Assembly: GCA_025602905.1 (NCBI GenBank)
Contig: JAHLKI010000012.1
Location: 434,001-498,000, forward strand
Direction of reading: 5' to 3'
Length of the DNA stretch: 64,000 nucleotides
Source of the DNA: Phlyctochytrium arcticum
Lineage: Eukaryota > Chytridiomycota > Chytridiomycetes > Chytridiales > Chytridiaceae
A program made the position numbers and the translations under genes. How positions within the stretch are numbered: the stretch's first letter is position 1; every line of letters begins with the position of its first letter. Positions 45,690 through 56,887 of the stretch are shown here, one piece after another. The notes below the pieces were generated by a model, which saw only the letters and a program-made list of their open reading frames with translations, did no database searches and was not told the DNA's origin.

Positions 45690-48600
45690 ATGTCGAGAAG
45701 AGCGCCCGCCCGTTCTGCGTGGTGGATGATCGCCATCTTGCTGGGGTGTTTGCTAGCTGCGACGTTGCCCTCGCTGGCAAATGCCTCCGTGATTGGTATT
45801 GACTTTGGCACGGACTGGACAAAAGTGTCTATTGTCAAACCCGGTATTCCCCTGGATATCGTGCTCAATGCCGAGTCCAAGCGAAAGACTCCCGCTATCG
45901 TGTTGGTCCGCGACAACGATCGGCGATATGGTTCTGACGCAGTATCGCTGGTAAGTAGCCCTCGTTGGGTACACCTTTGTCTTGATCTTGTAAAGCTGAA
46001 TACGTTTGCAGTCTACACGATTTCCTCAAGATTCGTATGCATCGCTCAAGAACCTCCTAGGAAAATTGTACGACGACCCCATCGCGGCTAATTACCGCAA
46101 AACATTCACCAATGAGATGGTCAAAGACCCGATCCGCGGAACTGTCGCTTTCCGCTTTAACGAGACCGTCACTTACTCGGTAGAGGAGCTGGTTGCCATG
46201 CAGTTGGCGCATGCCAAACAAATGGCCATTGAAACCGGCGGATCCGTTCCTTCTGAGACCGTCATTGCCGTACGTACAAGTGATTGGTCATTATTTTCTT
46301 CCGTTTGACTCAAATCCCTCTTTTCTTTACCAGGTCCCTCCTCAATGGGGACAATTTGAACGTCAAGCGCTGTTGGATGCTGCCGAATTGGCTGGTTTAC
46401 GTGGCGTTTCCCTTATCAATGATGAAACCGCTGTCGCCATCAACTACGCAATGGTGCGCACTTTTGAGACACCCCAATACCATGTATTTTATGATGTGGG
46501 TGCGGGCAGCACTGTCGCAGCTTTGGTTCAATTCTCCACCTACACGGCCAATCCGAAATCATTGTACAAGAAGGGAGATGTGACAGAGGTGGATGTCAAG
46601 GCAATCGGTTATGATCCAACTTTGGGAGGACACTCTCTCGATGTGAAGTTGCAGCAGCATTTGGCCCGAGAGTTTACCAACAAAATGGGTCCAAAATTGA
46701 AGGGAAACGTATTTGAAGACTCCCGCGCTATGGCCAAACTTTTGAAGGAGGCAAATCGCGTCAAGACAATCCTGAGTGCCAACACTGAAACTGTATCTTC
46801 CGTTGAGGGATTGATGGAAGATTTAGATTTCAAGGTCTTTGTGACCCGAGCCACCCTTGAGGACCTTGTTGGAGATCTTCGTGGACGTTTCTACGGACCT
46901 GTTGAAAGCGTGCTCAAGCAGGCCAATCTGACTCTCAATGACATTTCGTCTATTGTTCTTGTTGGTGGTGGCGCGCGTGTTCCTCTTGTTCAGGAAGCCT
47001 TGATTCAAAAAGTTGGAGAAGACAAGATTGCCAAGAACGTCAATGCTGATGAGGCAGCAGTGATGGGCGCTGGCTTACAGGCTGCACGATTGAGTTCGGC
47101 TTACCGCATCAAGGCCATGAAGGTGAAGGACTTGAACGTGCAACCTATTGAGGTGATCCATGAGGCGGAAACCAAAGGTACATTTCAGCGTAGCTCGATT
47201 TTTGACTTAGGTTTAACATAAGGATTTAGATGGAAGCGCACCCCGAGTTCTCAAGACCGAGTTGTACACCGATAAATCTGCCCTCGGAATCAAGAAGCTC
47301 ATGAATTTCAAGCGCAAGACTGATTTTACTTTCGAGCTGGCATCAGGGTGAGTTACGGCCCCGCGATTTGAGATATTTAGCGTCCTGATGTCTTTGCAAC
47401 GCAGAAAACCAAGTCGAACTATTTTGAAGGCGAGTGTCACGGGTCTTGAAGAAGCCATTCGTGCACACAACACTTCGATTGGTGATCCCAAGGTCAAAGC
47501 TATGATCGAATTGAGCAACTCAGGGTTGGCCAGGTTGGGAGAGGTTTCAGCTTCTTTCGAGACTCAGGTTGTCGATAAGGCAGATCAGGACAAAGGGGGC
47601 TCGCTCACCGACAAGGTCCTCAAATTCTTCAAGGGAGGCAAAAATGACGGAGAAGAACTCGGCCAAGGTGCAGGAGAGAACGCAACAGAACCAGCCGCTG
47701 AAGAAACAAGGGCGGAATCGGACACAGAGTCCGCTAATACTACTGCGCCCGCGGAGAAGACCCCCAGCACCAAACTCGTAACTGAAACTGTTCCTCTCCG
47801 TGTCTCCATCGAGTGGCAAACAGTCAAGCCAATGACTGAGGACTATAAAAAGAAAGCAGAGATCAAGTAGGTTTCCGGCACGTGCTAAGAACTGGGCCAA
47901 ATTACTGATATATTTTGCAGGCTCGCGGCTTTGGATGCCATGGATGCAGCTAAGCGCGGACGGGAAAGTGCCCAGAACACGCTTGAAGCATTGATTTACT
48001 CGGCAAAGGATTTCTTCTACCATGATGACGCGGAGAAAACTTCGACGGAAACTGAGCGGTCTTCATTTAAAGAGCATCTAGATGCCCTATCTGACTGGCT
48101 ATTCGAGGAAGCCGACTCGGCTCCCACGCATGTTCTGAAGGAAAAGTACGAATCGCTCAAAAAGCTCCACGCCCCATGGCACTTCAAGTATACGGAGCAC
48201 CGTGCACGCACAGAGGTTACCAACCTTATCACCAAGACCTACAATGCAACCCGTGCTGCCATTGATTCCATGATGGAGCATAACCCCAAATTGCATGCCA
48301 ATGCGCAGCTTGCGAATGAGACTTTTCATTCCGCTGTGGCCGAGATTGAGAGTGTTTGGAATTGGTTTGAGGAGAAGGTCAAGGAGCAGAGCAAATTGGC
48401 TACTCATGATGCTCCTGTCCTGCTGAGCAAGGAAGTGAAGCAGAAGGTCAAGCATCTCGAAACCACCCGGGAGACCGTTTTGAAGAAGTGGGCCAGAGCA
48501 CTCTCATACAAACCTTTCAAGGCATCCTCATCTACATCCTCGTCTGCAACCAGCAAGCCCGCGAACAACACTATTCCGTCCAACGCGGCCGAAGACAAAA

Positions 48601-48764
48601 CCGAGACTCCTCCTAAACCCACTCCGGAGGCGGAACCAACCGTGACTGACGATAATGAGGACACGGAACAGAATAACACGGCGGCCCCGCCCAAGGAGGA
48701 AGATCTCCCTGCCACTGAAGGCGAAGAGCCAACCCAGACCCCATCCGCCCATGATGAGCTCTAA
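45690..48764 (+). CDS. LHS1: ER lumenal Hsp70-like chaperone Lhs1/HYOU1 (Grp170)
   Basis: Six exons: 45690-45950, 46012-46269, 46334-47177, 47230-47347, 47405-47866, 47921-48764; 928 residues. A signal peptide (WWMIAILLGCLLAATLPSLA) ends near residue 32 and the mature protein opens VIGIDFGTDWTKVSIV, the phosphate-1 loop of Hsp70. VPPQWGQFERQALLDAAELA, LINDETAVAINYAM and SSIVLVGGGARVPLVQEALI complete the ATPase domain. The C-terminal half is the long, charged, Grp170-type substrate and holdase region (ENETSH-like helices through KKLHAPWHFKYTEHRARTEV). The protein ends in HDEL, the fungal ER retrieval signal. It acts as nucleotide exchange factor for Kar2/BiP and assists translocation and folding. 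Confidence 0.96.
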
Positions 48765-49251
48765 CCAGCCCAACGCTTACATTTATGCACATCTTGTAAT
48801 TTCCTTATATATATCTCAATCAGAATACACCATCGATCTCTTTTGACGCGTCGTGCTGGCTGCTATTGATCAAAAAGCCTGTGTATCATAAACTTGGTAT
48901 GACCTCTGGTAGGGTGGCGGTAAACAGCATTGGCTTAACCTAAAGTTAAAAAGGGAAATTTGCCCGGGATAGACCCTGAAAATAGAAGCGTCCAGTCATT
49001 TGGATGCTCAACCTCAAAATATTGAACTCCGGCAGCTGGATTGGATCTTTACAGCTAGGCATTTTCTCACACACACCAAGTACTCCGCCTCGATCTGTAA
49101 TTGACCAAGCAAGTCCCATTGTCATTGGAGGTTACAAACAAAGTGATTCTTGGGCATCTCAATAACCGTTACGACACAAATATACTTTCATTACCACACT
49201 TGGAGAGCAATTTAATCAACCTCACCTTGCGTCAAGGACGGCTGAAGGACC
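48765..49251. other. Intergenic region LHS1/CFAP157
   Basis: These 487 bases hold the LHS1 3' end and the CFAP157 promoter. No tRNA or other element was recognised. Confidence 0.4.
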
Positions 49252-51993
49252 ATGTCTGACAAGAAGGGAAAGAAGGGTGGCCGGAAATCAGCCAGCGCAA
49301 CTGGGGGCGATAGATATCCTTTACTTGACGTTTTTCTTTTTGCCTTGTTGTTCCTGATTTGTTTTATAATCCTTGACTCTGAGACCACTAACTTTTTTCT
49401 CCCTTTGTTGAATTTGCATTTTTCTGCTACCTCGGTCGTTTCAAAATACTGCTGACGGCGAGTTCAAGTCAAATGAAAAATCAAAAATGGACGAGGTTAC
49501 GATTGAGATTTATGAGGCCAAAGTGAGGGATTTAGTAGAGAAATTGGAACGATAGTAGGTGGAAGGGTTCAGATTCGGGTTCAGAGGGCTATCCGTCGCT
49601 GATTGATGTCGCTTACAGCAAGCACAAGTGCGAAATTCTCACGATCGAAAATGATACCCTGGGAAAGGCGCAATCTAAGACAAGTAATGACAAGGTGCAC
49701 TCGGATGATACCCTGTATATTTGTGGGCAGATGCTGACTACCCAATCAGCAAGACATTGTGGAGTTTCTGAATATTAAAGTCACGGAGCACGAGAAGCAA
49801 ATATCCACGCTAGAGGATACTGTCGCGCAACTCAATGCTGAACGAGCCGCAATGGATCAAAAGGCACAACAGGAGCTCGAAAATGCTTTAAAAGCTGCGC
49901 ACCATGAAACGGAGAGCCTACAAAGTCAATGCGCAGTATTGAAAGCCCAACTCAACGATTTGAATACGTTTGCGGGGCGCAAGGTTCATTGTTCTTGTTG
50001 TACGTATTTGCGAGATGTGTTTCTGATTTTGGGTTGTTGGATCAGGACGAGTTGGAGCAGCAGCTCAAGTCGCTAAAAGCGCAGCTCGAGACCAAAGAGA
50101 GGACGTACAAAGAAACAATTCTGAGTATTGAGCGGAAAGTCTTGCAGGACAAGGTCAGGGCCTTTTATGATCCCGCTGTATTATGGTAGTGACTGATAGC
50201 TCCCCAAAGAATGCGGTCAAGAAAGAAATGCTACAGAAGGTTAACGAAGCGGTGGCAAACTTCCGACGCGTGGCTGACCAGCAAATGGCAGAGGTATGCA
50301 GTTCCACTTTTGACACGCGTCCAAAAGTTGCACAATCTGAAAGACGATATATTAGACAACCAAACGAGCTATTCGGGAAAACATGGCCATCTCTTCCCAA
50401 CTGAAGAAAATGAGCACCAAAACGCTTGAACTCATTGCCGAAAATGACACACTAAAGCAAAAGGTTGCGCAGCTGCGCACCGGTAATGGCCTTCTCAATG
50501 AGTCGGAGCAGGAACTTGCCAAAAAGAATCAAACAAATCAGCGCGTCATCCGGATGCTGGTCGAAAAGCTGAAAGAGAGTGACAAGATGCTGGAGATTGC
50601 GTATGAAAGCGGGCTTTTGGATGTTGATGGGAATGTCATGTATGAAGATGGGGAGGACCAGCAGCAGCGACCCATCCTGTTGGAGGAGAGTATCGCCGGA
50701 GCAGCATATGAACAGCAACTCCCGCGGGAACCTGACGCATCCGTTGCCGGTACAGAAGATGTAGAGGAATCAAATGGCGCGCAGCACCCGGGAAATGAGA
50801 TGGGGCATGCGCGTAGCTCTGTTCACTTCGAGGACGAGCACGGTCATACTAGTCGCGCGCGAAGCGTAGGCGAGGAAGAAATTGAACCAATACCAACCGT
50901 ACGTTTGAAGTTCATATACAGTTCCGGCTAATACGCTAATCAAAGTCGCCATGACATAGCACATGTCTGCAGTGGTCGAAGCTCCTGAAAACCATTTAGA
51001 CTACTCGCCTTTATCAGATCTAGTACTCAAGTTGTCCAGTATAGCTGATGAACTGATAAAGTCTTGGGATCAGACCACCCCCGAGGAATATGGAGCAGCT
51101 CTTGCTAATCATGTTGATCGGTGCGTTTACGAAATGATCAGCTCAGAGGATATTTATCTGAGTTGATTTTCTGCTGTAGGTTGAGAGTCATTTTAGAAGA
51201 TGTCGCGAGTATGCCAGCAGAGCAGGTAATTTACTATATTGGACATGGTAATCAGCAACGGTTCCATTGACTGACGTATTTCAGAAGTTTATTCCCGCTG
51301 GTCCTCTTCCGCAAGGTAATCGATCTATTACGAAGACCATTTGGATGAAGATTAACAGTGAATTGTAGACAGTGATAGCCGGATAATCAAGGAGCCCAGC
51401 GACCCATCACACATGACACATCCCCTATTGAATCAATCGCACGCTGCACAATCACACTCACACCCATCCGCTTCTCATCATGAATCTCCCGTACCGCAGC
51501 CACCACTCAAAAAGACCCGCCCCGCAGGGTTACATGATGTGATTGCAGCAATCCCTTCGTCACGCCAAGTACAACACCTTTTGCATACAAAAGGCAGCGT
51601 CCCGGCCGATATACCTGAGGATCCGTTTCAGCACCGAGCTGTACAAACGCAGCCCATGCCCACTTTTAATCCTGTAAGTTTGCCGGGTGGGTCACATAGT
51701 TGGTTTGAAAAAGGTCGCTAAGGCGTATATCCATGCAGACCACAAAACCTGAAGCACTTCTTGGGGAAGTTCGACAATGGGGTGCGCCTGCGCAATCGCT
51801 GCCTCGGAAAGGTCTAGGTCTTTATGTCGCCCGTCGTAATACGACACCGCCAGTACCACCTATCCCAGCGTCTGGAACTTCTCTATCCGCTTCATTTACT
51901 CCGCGTGGTATTACCCCCAGCGGAATATCGTTGCGTATAGGAACAGGAGAGGGCGATTCCCATAGAGCTTTGGGACCGGCTTTGAGGATGTGA
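49252..51993 (+). CDS. CFAP157: CFAP157-like cilia/basal-body coiled-coil protein
   Basis: Twelve exons: 49252-49329, 49463-49554, 49619-49694, 49750-49983, 50046-50153, 50210-50293, 50356-50898, 50960-51120, 51180-51225, 51285-51315, 51369-51673, 51739-51993; about 670 residues. The basic start MSDKKGKKGGRKSAS, IEIYEAKVRDLVEKLERY, EILTIENDTLGKAQS, QDIVEFLNIKVTEHEKQIST and YKETILSIERKVLQDKNAVK follow the order seen in CFAP157. ADQQMAETTKRAIRENMAIS is the most family-like block. Nearly everything to residue 400 is predicted coiled coil; the C-terminal 250 residues are disordered. CFAP157 works at basal bodies and in sperm-type flagella, so its presence implies a flagellated life stage. The first intron is uncertain: a weak GTTTTT donor (49330) gives the model above, while an AT-AC pair (49314-49449) also keeps the frame. 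Confidence 0.88.
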
Positions 51994-54156
51994 TAATATT
52001 TAGTATTCGGAGCTTGGGAGGTTTTGAGATTTTGTAGTTAGAGTTCCAACAATCAGGCAGAACGCGTGAACTCGTTGGATCGGGCAGAGTTTTGTGCAGA
52101 AAGAGGATGGGGCACGGGGTCTTGCCTGCATATCGGATAGAGAATTTCTGTAGGAGTGTCCCTCACCCAATAAATCTGCGGGGTCATAGTTTGAATAATG
52201 ACTCTGTAATATCACGTTTAGAATATCCCACCACCGTTATCCCACGATTAGGGTTGCCTCACTACGTCTAGAGTTCCATTCGACCGCGGGCGTTTACCTT
52301 GATATATACCCACATCTGAATGCAGCGGTGACATCTCGAGTGAAGGATGAACAACAGATTAACGCGTTGCCACAAGGAAGCACGAACGCTAATGATCAAG
52401 AAACAAGAAGGCAAAGCCAAATCTAGCATGCCAATCTTGGCAAGTCCACCACCAGATGGAACAAGCAGTAGTATAATGTAGAGTACTCATAGTTGAGCAA
52501 AATGTTATAAAAAGAGGCGTGTTATGAATCAATGAGACTGAACGTAGTGATCGCGAATGTATTGGAATGCGTAAAGTATATTCTGATTTCTAACAGATGC
52601 AGAGGGGAGCGAGGAAGACCTCTGCTATATACAGAAAAACATATGGAAAGATGGGCTTCACGCCCATGAACAAGTTCAAATTCATGGCCATGTGCAAGTT
52701 GGGCTTCACGCGTATCGCGAATTCGCTTGGTTTACAACAAGGCGATATTTATTAGATAATTCCAGTACCGAGTAGTTATAAAGGACTACATCACAAGAAC
52801 CCTACGGGGTGCCAGAGCCCTCCAATACTCCAATACCGCTGAACCGTAAACAGACAAAATGCTCCTTCAATGCCTGCCTTCAATTCCACAACTCCTCCGT
52901 GATGGCGGACTTGGGCCCCAAGAGCTCCTACAGACTTGAACGTCTGAAGGCAAACTATGAACGACGGTGTCATTGCGGGTGGGTAAGCGCGTCGTACCTG
53001 TGGATCATACGGCGGGTAATGTGGTGCAGTTATAAGTCAAATTGGAGGCGAGCGGCGGCCGTTCGAACGTCGTGAAAGCCGAGGTCAAAGCGGGGGATAT
53101 TGTAGTAGCTGTTGGTGAAGCTGGCGACGTTGCCTTATTGGTTCTCAGTTTTTTAAACTTCAACCGACTACCCAACAAATGTTTGATCGAAGCTGCTTTT
53201 ACTATGGGCCACTCACTCTCAAAACAAGCAGGTAGCAACAGAGACCGAACAACCGGGCTCGGCGGTGGCTTCAAGTTGATGACGACGGATGTACCGCTGA
53301 GCGAATGTTCTCCGGGTACGAAAATCCAAGCTCCGTGACGCTCCGTCCCGCGTCCTCACTTCTGCCACTCATAGTGACATTTTTTTCAAAGCAAAGAGTG
53401 TGCGAATAATACTATCCACGAAATTCATTCGCCAAACTGCCTATCCCATAGCTACACGCGAACATAGCGAGGTACACATCGGGTGATTTCTTCATTGTGA
53501 GTGGCTGTTTCTGCCTGTCGCGTATGCGCGACGGTTGTGGCAAAGGCCACATCGCTGCACCGCCGAACTTTGCGGAGATGTGCCCCACTCCTCTAGACAA
53601 GAACGCATTGTGCGGTTCTGTGCAGCGACCAGCTCGAACACTTTGCCGCGCTCTATTTAATGCGACCGCGAAGCGCGCGCATGGGATGTTGGACACACCC
53701 GGGGGAAGTCGGACCCCCAGAGTTACAGGCGTGTTCCTTGGGAGTCTGTCAAGACGCTTCTATGCACATCGCCCACCCAGATGAACTATGAGCAATGGGA
53801 GAACAAGCAAGTCGGAGCTGATAGAGGCAGCAATGGTAGCCCCTCGCCAAGAATATGTGAAGATCATACTCCCGGCCATATAATTGGGACTACGTTTCGT
53901 GTTCCCCGAATGCGCTTCCACCAAACACGACGAGGAAAATGAGGGAGGATGTGAACGACGGGCGGAAAGGTCAGCAGGTCAGTGCGACTACGACAACCTT
54001 GTTGTGAATAAATACGGTGGCGAGTTCGGAGAGTGATCCCGACGCCAGCCAAGGGCAAGATGGATCATGTGTCCCTTGAGCGCACCCGTGGTTGGGACTG
54101 CATGTTTATATGGAGACAACAGGTAAATCGAATGGCTGTGGCGTTGGTAAGGTAGC
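51994..54156. other. Gene-free 2.2-kb region
   Basis: No gene was recognised in 2163 bases. Open frames near 52809-53338 and 53412-53784 lack family features and consistent splice partners. The stretch carries a small hairpin, a short direct repeat and a CATGGCCATG palindrome (52683-52692). It may be a decayed gene or element, but no transposase, reverse transcriptase, terminal repeats or target duplications were seen. Confidence 0.45.
52651..52667. repeat. Small inverted repeat and direct repeat
   Basis: ATGGGC-TTCAC-GCCCAT forms a perfect 6-bp stem with a 5-base loop. Its core TGGGCTTCACGC recurs in direct orientation at 52700-52711. Function unknown. Confidence 0.6.
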
Positions 54157-55655
54157 TCAGATAGAGAGAACGTGAAACGCATGATCGTAAAACGAACAGG
54201 TGCCAATCACATCCCGGATGGAAGGGCTATCATAGCACCAGTCGGCTCCGTAGGCGAGGGATCCGTGGCCCATATAGATTGCTTGCTCCTCCAAAGCCAC
54301 AGAGTCGCCACTCGTGCTGACGCGGAGCGTACGAAAGCCGTTATGCATGCATGCCGCCAATAGAAGTTCCGGATCTGTGGGATGCCATTTTACACGCCAA
54401 ACACCACCACCGGCATGGTGTTCCGCCAATGGACTGCGCATTTTTCGGGTGTCCCAAATGAAAATGTTTTCATCATAACTAGATTTACATTCAATACATT
54501 TTATGAGATTGGGGAGGTTCAACAAAACCTACCTTCCAGTCGCTAGAATGTGCTCGCGATGAGGATTGGATTGGATGCTGCAAACCCCGGCTTGATGTCT
54601 TAAATAACGGTGTGAGATTGGTGTGGGCGTTTTTCAGAGCCCCATTTTGCCTTACCGCCGATTGGTAAACAGCGGCTGAGAGGTGCCCACGCGGAAATCC
54701 CAACCCTTCAGTGTGCAATCGTCGGCCCCTGTAATACGTTATTAGGTGTTCTCGACAAACGTTACGAGGCCGCGTACCAGAGTATACAATTTCGGGATTC
54801 CAGTAATTGAAAGCTGCAATCCACGCCTCAAAGTCATGACCGTTCCATTCCTCGGTGCGTTCAAGTGCACTTTCACGTGCCGTTATCCGAGCGATACTAC
54901 CATCGCTCTCACTGACGACTATATCCGGTGGTCTATGTATTAGAATAATTGAGTCTTGATTGAATTCACGTTCCTGAGAGATGACTCCATACCTTGAATT
55001 AGTGCTGAGACGGTCCGACCAGTCCAGTGAGAGGGTTAAAACGCCCTCCTTATCGTTGTGATGTGTTGCCACTTCATTCAATGGAGCGTTGGTCTGCAGA
55101 CTAAGTGATGAGACCGATGATAAAAGGTGGCATAGGGCCTACTACTTACAGCATCCATTCCAAACAGCTTGGTCTCTCCTAATGCTGTTACCACGCCCAG
55201 TATGCCTGAACGATTCCTGATGGGTCGACATTAACTTTCACTTTGGGTTCGGCGTAATCAATATAAATACCATTTCATGTCCAGAATCGCACCAGTGTCT
55301 TGTCTGAATACTTCATTTCTAAAGGGTTGTTAGAATAGAACCGCAATCCTTGCATCAAGACCATCAATTACACGGTCAGATCTGATTCATCCGTTGCAGA
55401 CTTCTCCAAACCGTACAGGAGAAGCCTTCCCAATCTGCTGGTTTTGGGCGTCTCTGCATCAGCAGTCTCACTGGCTTCCTCTGATGAACTCGTTTGATTG
55501 TTCTCGGGAGACCATAGTTCCCCATCCTTGACGACTTGATACGTTCCAACTGCCACCAGATGAGTTGAACCAGCAATCGGGCAAAACTCTACGGAATCCG
55601 CGCTGTAGCAAGTATCAATACGAGCATGGATGTTCTCGTCTGGTATTGAGGCCAT
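54157..55655 (-). CDS. DPH7: Diphthine methyltransferase-type WD40 protein (DPH7)
   Basis: Eight exons: 55655-55372, 55318-55271, 55216-55150, 55093-54993, 54932-54778, 54728-54656, 54598-54533, 54478-54157; 371 residues, all phases closing. DPH7 removes the methyl ester from diphthine intermediates during diphthamide synthesis on elongation factor 2. The start IDTCYSADSVEFCPIAGSTH and AVGTYQVVKDGELW match the family. NEVFRQDTGAILDMKW, then EAWIAAFNYWNPEIVYSGAD and DDCTLKGWDFRVG form WD blades. HQAGVCSIQSNPHREHILAT and SYDENIFIWDTRKM follow. GGGVWRVKWHP and GTCSFYDHAFHV close it as in human WDR85. The start lies 202 bp from the head-to-head EF-hand gene. Confidence 0.93.
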
Positions 55656-55857
55656 TGTTGCAAATCCCAGGCAAATTCTGTGATAGGTGGTCGAGAAAAT
55701 CCAAAAGATCGCATTCCTGGTCGTTAAATGGCATGCACAGCCACAAGCGTAATCAAAACTTCCGCTCCGAGTTCCTTTCAAGTTCCAGCCAATATTATAC
55801 GGCAACCTTGAAACTTGAACGAACCCATAATATAGACGACAACAAATTAACACGCCA

Positions 55858-56838
55858 ATGGCCCGGGGAAAGAAAAGTGCAGCCGGTGAGCGAGACGCCG
55901 GGCCTGCGGCAAATGAAGTCAACTCTGGCACTTCTTCGGCTGCCACTCGGTCCAGAAAGGCCAGCGGGAACACTGGGTCTAGTAGTGGAGTAGGCTTCCA
56001 ATCTTCATCACAAATTGAGCGGAAGGAAATCACAGAGGAGGCATCGAATTCAGACTACCTACGCGTAAGCTGCCTATAGTCTTATTGCACAGGCAGGAAA
56101 GCCGCACTCACGACCTGTGTAAAAAGGTAGATCCCACCCTGATCGAACGCTCTGGCCTCTCCGAATCGGAATTGCGCGAGTTGATTGAGATATTCTCGCT
56201 GGTTGATGTTGATCACGGCGGGACGATATCAAAAGATGAGTTAGCTACTTTGATGAAGACGTTGGGCTTGCGAGTGTCAAAAGTAGAAAAAAGGACCGTC
56301 AGCTTGGTCAGACGTCGTCTAACTTGCATGTGATTAGGTCGAACTGGACACCATGGTGAATGAAATTGACGCTGCTGGGACGGGGGAGATTGATTTTGAA
56401 TGTAAGATCCCTTACGCTGCGCACCATTCCCATACTAAAGCTGGTGTTAAGCGTTCGTGGCTGCAATGTCCCGTAAAGTGCAGACATCCGTGACTGGAGA
56501 ACAGATTCGAAAAGCCTTCAAAATGTTTGTTGATTCCGAAAAGTGAGACATACATCCACTGATACAGGCCATAAAGATTTGATGACGACGACCCACTTCA
56601 TAACGGAACGCTGACCATGGAGGGTCTTGTTCGCATCCTGACCAACTATGGTGATCAAGATAAACGTCTAACCAAAGAGGAGGCAGAAGATATGATTTCA
56701 CAGGTAGGAGCTCGTCAACTCGGCAAGCACCACATACGATAGTGGCTGAATCAGGAACTTCAGGTCGCCCCTCAGGCACAGACGGGTATATTCGACTACT
56801 CGCAATTCATCCGCATGTATTTTGAAAATGAAAAGTGA
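55858..56838 (+). CDS. EF-hand calcium-binding protein (calmodulin/centrin-like)
   Basis: Six exons: 55858-56064, 56127-56282, 56338-56401, 56452-56524, 56577-56703, 56764-56838; 233 residues. The first 69 residues are disordered and basic. The rest is a calmodulin-type four-EF layout. EF1 (DVDHGGTISKDE) is a complete loop; EF2 (DAAGTGEIDFES) lacks the final Glu; EF3 (FDDDDPLHNGTLTMEGL) carries an insertion before its Gly; EF4 (AQTGIFDYSQF) is degenerate. So probably only EF1 binds calcium well. The protein could be a centrin-like or axonemal calcium sensor, but the family is not settled. The splice at 56524 uses GTTTGT and gives a 52-base intron; a later GTGAGA donor would need a 34-base intron and interrupts EF3. 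Confidence 0.85.
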
Positions 56839-56887
56839 TCGCCTCCAAAGACATCAACTGTAAATACGTAAATAGGATTCTATCGGG

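Noticed and set aside
48765..49251. tRNA gene in the gap before CFAP157
   Set aside because: No B-box (GGTTCGAATCC-like) sequence was found here or elsewhere in the gaps.
49314..49392. Short U12 intron ending just after the TCCTTGAC branch site in CFAP157
   Set aside because: Every AC within 10-20 bases of that branch site leads to a stop codon before the conserved exon, so the ends would have to lie elsewhere.
53005..53784. Overlapping open frames on both strands in the gene-free region
   Set aside because: No catalytic motifs of transposase, integrase or reverse transcriptase, and no terminal repeats were found.
56065..56096. A 32-base first intron in the EF-hand gene (acceptor at 56096)
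   Set aside because: The acceptor at 56126 also keeps frame and gives a 62-base intron typical of the window.
56525..56576. A 34-base intron (56543-56576) in the EF-hand gene
   Set aside because: A donor GTTTGT at 56525 keeps the same phase, gives a normal 52-base intron and restores an AFKIFDDDD EF-hand reading.
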